This document shows positions 1 to 6,494 of a DNA stretch of 13,696 nucleotides, piece after piece. The stretch covers positions 1-13,696 of the forward strand of contig JALLPB010000681.1 of assembly GCA_036939975.1 (NCBI GenBank), in the 5' to 3' direction. The notes beneath the pieces are model-generated. The model had not been told where the DNA came from, searched no databases, and saw only the letters and a program-made list of their open reading frames with translations. The DNA is from Cyclostephanos tholiformis (Eukaryota > Bacillariophyta > Thalassiosirophyceae > Thalassiosirales > Thalassiosiraceae). How positions within the stretch are numbered: position 1 is the stretch's first letter; each line of letters starts with the position of its first letter. Both the position numbers and the translations under genes were made by a program.

Positions 1-69
1 AGGATTCCTCGGAATCCTGAAAAATACTGAATTTCAGGAATATGAAACAGGAATCCTAAAACAGGAATT
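1..69. repeat. Cluster of AGGAAT-type short repeats with a perfect palindrome
   Basis: AGGATTCC (1-8) and GGAATCCT (11-18) form an inverted repeat with a 2-base spacer. The same core recurs as CAGGAAT at 35-41, CAGGAATCCT at 48-57 and CAGGAATT at 62-69. It may be the edge of a dispersed repeat that continues to the left of the window. That is a guess, because only the edge is visible. Confidence 0.4.
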
Positions 70-528
70 AACAACCTAGCCTATTTTAATGACTATTGCA
101 ATATACTATGATGGCTAGACATCGTATGATGTAGCGGCACCAGGAGTGGGGCACCATGGCGGCCTTGGGACAATGGCGACCGCCATGCTTGGTTGGTTCA
201 TGGTTTGCTAGATTTAGCTAGCTAAAACACACATCAACATCACAACCACACAACAATCAACAACAATACCCTCTGCCCCCTGAACAACGATTGATAAATT
301 TGCACTAGTCCATCGATCCGCCGACCGCCAAGTATTTTCCGCTAGAGTACATCGGACTCCCCACATAATCTGGCTTTGGTTGAAGGAGCATTGGGCAGTC
401 GAGAAAAATGGCGTCGTCCAAAAGCCTAATTAGGCATAAAGCCTACCATATGAAGCGACTTGGAGGGGACCCCAAAATTGAGGACAAACGTAATAGTACA
501 AGATATCGTAATATTATTTTTACGATAG

Positions 529-562
529 AGTAGGTACTTTTTGCGTACGAATCGTACCTACT
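529..562. promoter_or_regulatory. Hairpin upstream of the SUMO E1 gene
   Basis: AGTAGGTAC at 529-537 pairs with GTACCTACT at 554-562 across a 16-base loop that contains CGTACG. The hairpin ends about 143 bases before the start codon at 706. A second short stem, ATCGTA/TACGAT at 505-510 and 521-526, lies just upstream. A regulatory role is inferred only from position and from a similar hairpin upstream of the gene at 6495-8259. Confidence 0.3.
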
Positions 563-705
563 TACGATACGAGAGTTTCGCGTACGCCTGGGGAAGGGAA
601 CAAAACATAACACGACGCTGAATGAATTTGCCTTGACCTTGACCCGGATTGTTTCCTCCTTCTCCTTCCGCCTTCCAGCCCACAACCCCCCGTTAAAAAT
701 TGATC

Positions 706-1892
706 ATGGTCCAGCGCGCTCACTCCCACGACGATGTCTATGATCGGCAAATTCGTCTGTGGGGCGCAGATGCCCAGGTGAGCCTGAATATAGCTTGTGT
801 CATTGCTCTGATGGGCTAGATGTTGGATGACACTTTCGCTCCATTATACAAGCCGATGCTCTTAATTCTGCGATGACTAAATTTCCGTTATCTCTAATTA
901 TATATGTAATCTCAACGCACGAACTCACTCAATAGAAAAGGATGATGAGCGCACGAGTTTTGTACATCAACCTGACCGGCGTCACATGTGAAATAATGAA
1001 GAATTTAGTCCTCGCGGGTATCGCCGCGGTCGTTTGCGATGACCGTCCGTACCCCGAGGCGGTTCGAGAGATGCCTTGCTTCTTCTTTCACGCGGAGGAA
1101 ATGGAGAAGGCCATGCTGCCCGAAAGCAACGAAGGGGCGGAGCCCGATGCCAAAAAAGCAAAACGAGTTCCAGCCAGCGTAGCCTCTGTCATTCAACCCA
1201 AGGTGGACGAACTCAATCCACTTTTATCTGGACGAAACTCCATCGAGGAACGTGCATTGGCGTCCCTATCTGATGATTACTTTTCTCAGTTTGATGCCAT
1301 TGTTGCAAGTCGCTTGACCGTCCCCGAAGCGAAACGCATATCTTCGTCGCTCCAGAAGGCTGATGTGGGCAAATTGTTTATTGTGACGGACACCTTCGGC
1401 TTCGATGGATGTGCACAACTCGATTTTGGTAACAGTCATACGTATCGACGCGAGTTGGGGAAAGATAAGTTTTCGGATCTCTTGAATATTGAGCCTTACA
1501 TTTCCATGGTGGACATGCTTGATGTTCCGCTCGCTGGAGTTAAGAGTCGATGGGATAAGGAAGTTCCCCGTACGCTGGTTTTGCATAGGTTGCTAATGGA
1601 TTATTGGGGATATTGTAAAAATGGCAAAAATAATCAAATGAGAAAATTTGCCTCATTTTCGGATGAGTGGTTGTCTACTAACAATTTAACCACTGTTGGC
1701 GAGTCATTTGACTTGACGCATATGACTGAGATAGCAGATCACCCAGAAATGTCTCCCGTGAGCGCAGTGTTGGGAGGTATTCTTGGGAACGAAGTCATCA
1801 AGTCGTTGACTGGTAAAGGGGAACCTGCCAACAATATCATGCTGTTTAATGGATTGGATGGAAGCTGTCGCAGTTTCTTGCTAAATGCTTAG
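706..1892 (+). CDS. SAE1: SUMO-activating enzyme E1 small subunit (SAE1/AOS1), two exons
   Basis: This is the non-catalytic half of the heterodimeric E1. With UBA2 it adenylates the SUMO C-terminus using ATP, mainly in the nucleus. The gene has exon 1 at 706-777, an intron at 778-935 and exon 2 at 936-1892, giving 342 residues, close to human SAE1 (346). Exon 1 carries YDRQIRLWGADAQ (residues 12-24), the E1 signature whose arginine reaches the ATP site. Exon 2 resumes with KRMMSARVL, matching the family continuation. The C-terminal block MSPVSAVLGGILGNEVIKSL (about residues 295-315) and the LFNGLDG end are typical. There is no E1 catalytic cysteine domain, as expected for this subunit, and the length rules out the larger NEDD8 E1 partner. 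The GxGxxG loop is degenerate (INLTGVTCEIMKN). A KKAKR stretch near residue 98 could be a nuclear localisation signal. The start is the only ATG that puts the signature in frame. Confidence 0.9.
778..935 (+). other. Intron of the SUMO E1 subunit gene
   Basis: A 158-bp phase-0 intron with donor CAG|GTGAGC and acceptor CAATAG|AAAAGG. Splicing joins the Gln codon at 775-777 to the Lys codon at 936-938. This restores the contiguous family motif, in which AQ is followed by KR. The intron contains in-frame stops, so the exon pairing is strongly supported. Confidence 0.88.
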
Positions 1893-2246
1893 AATGACTT
1901 ACATTTATCTTAAGAGGTACCATTATTAATAATCCACTCTATTGAATAACAGCTGAAGATGCAGCTGATTCGTTGGTTTACCAATAGGGAATGTCTTTAA
2001 ATGTCTAAGAGGATTGGAGACTATGGAGACGAGATACATAATGGCGTGTGATGGTTTGTGCACCCGCATCGTCACTTTATAGAATGTAACATCCTAGCTC
2101 GATCCCACTTGCTCATAAGTAGCAGTCCTTTCACTGGGTAAAATTTCTTCATGATCCCACAAACATTCTATCTCTATCGCAAAAAAGCCACCCAACCATC
2201 ACCAAAATCGGGGCATGTTCAAATTCAATTACGTTCTGCCCAGAGG
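1893..2246. other. Spacer between the SUMO E1 gene and the retroelement
   Basis: I see no gene in this stretch. It holds the SAE1 3' UTR; no canonical AATAAA follows the stop codon, only a weak AATAAC near 1945. Two copies of GATCCCAC occur near 2101 and 2153. CTGCCCA at 2236-2242 can pair with TGGGCAG at 2304-2310 inside the adjoining LTR, so the left LTR edge could be at 2236 rather than 2247. Confidence 0.6.
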
Positions 2247-2290
2247 TGTTACTTCGGATCTTAGATTTTTAAATCTCTTTCAGGTTTTCT

Positions 2291-2297
2291 TATAAAA
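2291..2297 (+). promoter_or_regulatory. TATA-like box in the 5' LTR
   Basis: TATAAAA lies about 100 bases before the LTR end, as expected for the U3 promoter of a copia element. Transcription would start near 2320. Confidence 0.5.
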
Positions 2298-2320
2298 ACC
2301 TTTTGGGCAGCTAGGCTCAC

Positions 2321-2326
2321 AATAAA
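2321..2326 (+). terminator. AATAAA polyadenylation signal in the 5' LTR
   Basis: A canonical AATAAA lies 24 bases downstream of the TATA-like box, probably at the U3/R boundary. In an intact element the copy in the 3' LTR would be the one used; that copy is deleted here. Confidence 0.4.
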
Positions 2327-2459
2327 ATAGAATCAACAAATTCTCTATCTTTAGTCGTTTCACCTAGCTGTTGAGCATCAATGGCTCTCAACATACTTTA
2401 AAGTACAAGGTTCAAGCAGTTACTTTATGAGGTCAACAGGTGTGAGACCACGAGCGAGT

Positions 2460-3512
2460 ATGGTGGAAATGCGGATAAACACACAAATGGAAAATATCAA
2501 AGTCTTGAACTCAGCGAGTTCAAAACCTCCTCAATTCGATGGGAAGAAGGGAGACAAATATGATGTGGAAGATGAAATTTGAGGCGGATCAAGGGATGAA
2601 AGGATTGTTTGAGGCATTCCAACCCAAATTCGAGAGCGAACTTTCAGCAAAAGAAAAACAAATGCTAGATCTCAATGCTGCAGATGAGAAGAAGCAAAGC
2701 CAAGCAGTGGAGAAGAACAAGAAAGCCATGATGCAATTGGCTTTAGCCTTCAACCATGTGTCACTTATGAACAAGCTGAATTGTGAGAAGCACAGAGACA
2801 AGGACTGGCCATCCGGTAAGGCACATCGAATCATGTCTGATTTGATAAAAGTGTTTGAACCGGAAGACACAATGGCAGAAATGGAGATGGAGCGAGCATT
2901 AGCACAAATGAAACTTGGACCAAAGAAGGATTTGAATGACCTTTTGAACAAGCTTGCAGCAATTGAATGCAGGAATTCTTTAGAACTCACTGATTTGAAA
3001 AAGAAAGCACAAGTATTGTGTCTCGGAGGACAGCTTTACTCTAGCATAATTGTGACAATGAGTATGATCTATCACGACTAGAACAAGACATTATCTTGTG
3101 AGACTCTAATCGAAGAGATGCACATTCAGTGGTGGCAATAAGTGGTGGGAAGTCCAATAAAGATGACAAGGACTCCTACAATGAGGATGAAAGAAGAAAA
3201 AAAACAATAACTCTAAACTCTAATGCAGACAAGAGGTGTAACCACTGTAAGAAAAATTGGCACATGGAAGCAGATTGCTGGAAGAAGTTCCCAGACAAAA
3301 TTCCCAAGAAAGTCAAGGCTGCCAGAAAAAAGCAAGAGGAGAAGAAAACAACCGCAATGGCAGCAGTAGAGACCAGAGGGGAAGATGTCATTCTCGGAGC
3401 AATTGATTGGGACAGCCATGTGCTAGTTGCAGTGGACATCAGACAGGGATACAATGAGGCTCCTGTTAAGGAGAGTATGTGTACTTTAGCAATTTTGATG
3501 AGAGCTTTATAA
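2460..3512 (+). pseudogene. gag remnant with CCHC zinc knuckle (broken)
   Basis: Gag would form the capsid of the element and bind its RNA. The likely start is the ATG at 2460. That frame runs through KPPQFDGKKGDKY and then stops at TGA 2577-2579. The capsid part continues in another frame from about 2555 (WKMKFEAD, GLFEAFQPKF, DTMAEMEMERALAQMKLGP) to a TAG at 3079-3081. A short piece in the same frame (ETLIEEMHIQW) follows to a TAA near 3139. A third frame (3129-3512) then gives the nucleocapsid knuckle C-x2-C-x4-H-x4-C in RCNHCKKNWHMEADC, flanked by Lys-rich sequence. At least two frame changes and two stops separate the parts. The capsid region resembles gag of diatom copia elements; this is from memory of the family. 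Confidence 0.8.
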
Positions 3513-4342
3513 ACGAAAATGATGAGGACAATGATAGCAATGATGATGAGGTTGGCATCATTGAATTCGAGATCAAAAATGAATGCAGTAAAAAATGGGA
3601 CAACTCGGATGAGCCATTTGAGATTCAAGATGCATTGAATGCAGACAGCACACTTACCTGTGTTGCCTTGAGCATTGCATCGACAGTACTCCCCACCACA
3701 TTCATGCTGGATTCCAAGAAACTGTGGATCGCTGACACTGGTGCAACGAGTCACGTGACAAAATATGCAAATGGAGGAAAGAATCAATGCAAATCAATGA
3801 TCAAAATGAGAGGCTGTTCAAATGATAGCATGATAGGCACTTTTGAAATGGACATTCCAGTGAAGTATTTCAAAAGAGCAGGAGAAGAACTCAGATCTGC
3901 TAATTTGAATGATGTACAAGTCAATGAGAGATTCAATTTTAACCTGTTCAGCATGACTAAAATATTACTGAAAGGATACAAATTAAAAGGAGATGAAAAA
4001 TCAATCACAATCTTCAAGGGAGAGGTGTCTTTTGTGTTTGACGCGGTGATCAAAATGAGGCATGGGGCATTATTTTGTGCATTCATGAAAAGAATTTTAA
4101 TGAGTGAGCCAGAAATATCTAATATATCCGTGGAAGCGGAAGAAAGACTGGAAAAGCGGAATCTGAAAACAAGTGTAAAGCAAGCGCACGAGTGTCTAGG
4201 GCATCTCAGCAAGGCTATGACACGAGTGGCAGCCATGCATTTGGGGATGATGCTATCCCATGGAGCACTGCCAGTATGCAAATTGTGCGCAATGGCAAAA
4301 GCACAACAGTGCAATATTCCTAAAATCATGGATGACAACTGA
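3479..4342 (+). pseudogene. Aspartic protease and pre-integrase domain remnant of copia pol
   Basis: The open frame of 287 codons begins with an acidic linker. The retroviral-type protease active site LWIADTGATSH follows, with catalytic Asp at codon 86. Further on is the integrase N-terminal zinc finger (GAG-pre-integrase): His237 and His242 in AHECLGHLS, then Cys267 and Cys270 in CKLC. The frame differs from that of the zinc knuckle just upstream. The ATG at 3479 is probably internal to the original polyprotein and not a true start. It ends at TGA 4340-4342, with another stop at 4364-4366, and the same frame then continues into the integrase core. Confidence 0.85.
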
Positions 4343-4366
4343 AAATCAAAGGAATTCAATGGATGA

Positions 4367-5152
4367 GTGATGCACAATCTAGCAAAAATAAGAGTACCAG
4401 ACTCAGAAGAATTTAAGGACATGACAATTAACAAAAGCAATCGGCAACTAATTGTTGACAAGGTAACAAAGTTAAAAATGAGCAAATTTTTTGAAACAAA
4501 AGGGGGAATGATCCCGTACCTTGCTGAGTTCATGCACGGCAAGAAAGAGCATGGATACCTAGGATACCCCGTCAAAATTCTCAGACAGGACAATGCAAGA
4601 GAAAACATTGCTGCCATCAAGAGGAAAAGACTTGAAAATTATTTTCAAAGTGGAATACACTGCAAGAAAGACTCCTCAGCAGAACTCGGTGCTAGAGACT
4701 GGATTCACAATGCTGGCAGCACAGTCAGGAAGCATGATGAATGTAGCACAAATTCCAGAAGTGATGAGGTTTAAGCTTTGGTCTAAGACAGTTATGACAG
4801 CAACCAGCTTAAACAATCTAGTGGTAGAGACTGTTGATGGCATAACGAGGACTCGCTGGGAGCATGCAGGATTCAAATAACCTTCATGGAGTAAGAATCT
4901 TTGCACTTTTGGAGAAGCTGGAACAGTCAAAGAAGGAAAGCAAGGAAAAGTATTAGATCACAGAGTGACGATGATGATGTTCATAGGGTATTCACGAAAA
5001 GCCCAACACAATGCTACAGGATGTTCAATCCAAACACTGGCAGAGTAATCCTCATGAGGGACATTATTTGGTTGGGGTGGATGTATTATCCAAGACTCAA
5101 TACGAAAGTGACACAGCTGTCGCCAATTGTGGTGGTCCCAGTGATGCAATAG
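4367..5152 (+). pseudogene. Integrase core and C-terminal domain remnant (frameshifted)
   Basis: The DDE catalytic core is recognisable but split over frames. The first part has the probable first Asp in RQLIVDKVTKLKMSKFF and the second in LRQDNAREN. A frame change near 4625 leads to VEYTARKTPQQNSVLETGF, which contains the catalytic Glu and the TPQQN motif usual in copia integrases. That frame continues through TRTRWEHAGF, past a TAA at 4878-4880, to TFGEAGTVKEGKQGKV. A second change near 4995 brings in CYRMFNPNTGRV and RDIIWLGWMYY, a conserved block in the C-terminal region of diatom-type copia integrases. The piece ends at TAG 5150-5152. The enzyme would insert the element cDNA; this copy cannot. 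Confidence 0.85.
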
Positions 5153-6395
5153 ACAACAGATGACATAGAAGAGGTGGGGTTTGACATTGAGGTCATCACT
5201 GAAGGGCCTTTGATCTCCAAAGAAAGGGAGGGTGATACTATATCTTCTTCGGAGAAACAGGGAAATGAGGATGATGGTTGGATCACTCATAGGACATGCT
5301 CTAGAAGAGCCACCAGAAATAAAGGATGATACAACCCATCAACTGGGGCTACCGTAAGCTGGACTGATGCCACAGGGGTTGGTGTTGATGCAACAACAAA
5401 CTTTTATGATGTGATTGGAATTGATGAAAGTGAATTAGGAATTCTTTAGAGCAATCATGATGAAATAATTGAGCATGTAAATGTGAGAGCCGGAATTGGA
5501 GGTGGATTCACCAACACTCTTGAACTCAAGGTCATGAAGTATCATGAGGCAATCAATGGGCCCGATGGAGAAGCATGGAAAACTGAAGTAAAAATGGAGC
5601 ATCAGAGAATGTTAATGAATGGTGTTTTCAAGCCCATCAATGTTATCAAACTGCCAAAGGGTACAAAGCTGATAGAATGAGGAAGAATCAATGTCAGGGG
5701 CTTTCACCAAATTGAGGAAGAACACTATGATGGAACAAGCATCAGTGCTCTGGTGACCAATGCAATGATGATGAAAATGACCCTCATGTTAATGCTGATG
5801 CAAGGGGGGATTGCACATGTCATAGATGTGAAGGGAGCATTCTTTCATGGAGATTTCGAAGACGGCAAAAAGGTGTACATCAAGATTCCATTAGGATTTG
5901 AGGAGTTCTATGACAGCGACACGGCATTGTTTCTTCAAAAAATGTTGTACGGACTGAAACAAGCCGCAATGGCATTCTACAGGAAACTGCTGGCAGCAGC
6001 ATCGAACATCGGACTGAAGCAGAGCACAGCCAATCCCTGTCTATTCTACATGTGGGTACAGGGGAAACTAGTCATTATGATTTCGTGGATTGATGACAAT
6101 ATGCTCCTAGGCCCAAGCGATCTAGTCATGCAACTCAAGAAAGAGCTGATGGAACAATTTGACTGTGATGACTGTGGGTGTCTTTGAATTTGTGCAGACT
6201 GTTTTAATGCAAAGCTACAGCGATGAATTCGAACTCGGAAAAAGATGCTACAATATGCCAGCACAGCCAGGAATGGTTCTAATGAAGCCGGTTGATGACA
6301 GCAAATTACTGAGCGATGAGGATCAATGTACACTGAGATCATGTATAGGAAAGTTGCTTTGGCATATGCAGTATTCACGACCTCTTTATCTTTAG
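5153..6395 (+). pseudogene. Reverse transcriptase remnant, RNase H missing
   Basis: One reading frame runs from the integrase block across a linker interrupted by stops at 5327-5329 and 5447-5449, into the RT at about 5483 (LELKVMKYHEAINGPDGEAW). After a TGA at 5678-5680, where a short stretch of the fingers region appears deleted, it continues with INVRGFHQIEEEHYDG and VIDVKGAFFHGDFEDG (first catalytic Asp motif). Next come MLYGLKQAAMAFY and ISWIDDNMLLG (the YVDD-type box, here WIDD). A frame change near 6170 leads to LMQSYSDEFELGKR and LRSCIGKLLWHMQYSRP. That is the point just before RNase H in intact elements. Here the sequence runs directly into LTR sequence and stops at 6393-6395. Confidence 0.87.
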
Positions 6396-6434
6396 TTGTT
6401 TCACCTAGCTGTCGAACTTCAACGGCTCTCAACA
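6381..6434 (+). repeat. 3' LTR stub (last ~54 bp only)
   Basis: From ATCTTTAG at 6387 to CAACA at 6434 this matches the 5' LTR end (2347-2393) at 42 of 47 positions by eye; four of the five differences are transitions. Both copies share GTTTCACCTAGCTGT and GGCTCTCAACA. The upstream two thirds of the LTR, including the TATA-like box and poly(A) signal, is missing, together with RNase H. After position 6434 the two copies diverge completely, which fixes the right boundary of the element. Confidence 0.8.
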
Positions 6435-6494
6435 CATTCACTCTGAAAAGGTCCCGATTTTCATTCTTTCTCAATAATGGTTGGATGGCGTGCC

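Larger units (their letters stand above)
1..705. other. Intergenic region upstream of the SUMO E1 gene
   Basis: I see no convincing gene here. The short minus-strand reading frames at 443-750 resemble no known protein and overlap the probable promoter and 5' UTR of the downstream gene, so I leave them out. The stretch contains a perfect 8-bp inverted repeat at 1-18, a stem of CATGGCGG/CCGCCATG at 155-162 and 180-187, and a 9-bp hairpin at 529-562. The last 100 bases are rich in pyrimidine tracts and fit a 5' UTR. Confidence 0.6.
2247..2393 (+). repeat. 5' LTR (about 147 bp)
   Basis: It begins TGTTACTTCGG and ends CTCTCAACA, so its tips form the TGTT...AACA inverted terminal repeat usual for copia LTRs. 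The right edge is set by the stub at 6381-6434, which stops matching right after CAACA. The left edge cannot be confirmed because the matching part of the 3' LTR is deleted. A TATA-like box and a poly(A) signal lie inside. I see no clear match to an initiator-tRNA primer binding site just after 2393. Confidence 0.65.
2247..6434 (+). mobile_element. Decayed Ty1/copia-type LTR retrotransposon, CoDi-like
   Basis: The element is one body in the order 5' LTR, gag, protease, integrase, reverse transcriptase, 3' LTR stub. The order protease-integrase-RT defines the copia (Pseudoviridae) superfamily, as opposed to gypsy. The gag and integrase motifs resemble those I associate with diatom CoDi elements. 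The coding region changes frame at about 2555, 3090-3130, 3480-3510, 4625, 4995 and 6170, and carries further in-frame stops, so it cannot make a functional polyprotein. RNase H, the polypurine tract and most of the 3' LTR are missing. No matching target-site duplication flanks 2247 and 6434 (AGAGG versus CATTC). An alternative left edge at 2236 would give CGTTC versus CATTC. Confidence 0.88.

Noticed and set aside
443..750. Two overlapping minus-strand frames of 80 and 62 codons
   Set aside because: They overlap the SUMO E1 exon 1 and its upstream region, have compositions typical of random sequence and show no recognisable domain.
2394..2420. Primer binding site after the 5' LTR
   Set aside because: I looked for complementarity to the initiator tRNA-Met 3' end and saw no convincing match. 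A half-tRNA primer or mutation is possible but cannot be shown here.
3176..4620. Minus-strand frames of 203 and 278 codons opposite gag and pol
   Set aside because: They are mirror frames of the A-rich plus-strand retroelement, in which few stops arise on the complement. The plus-strand frames carry the real domains.
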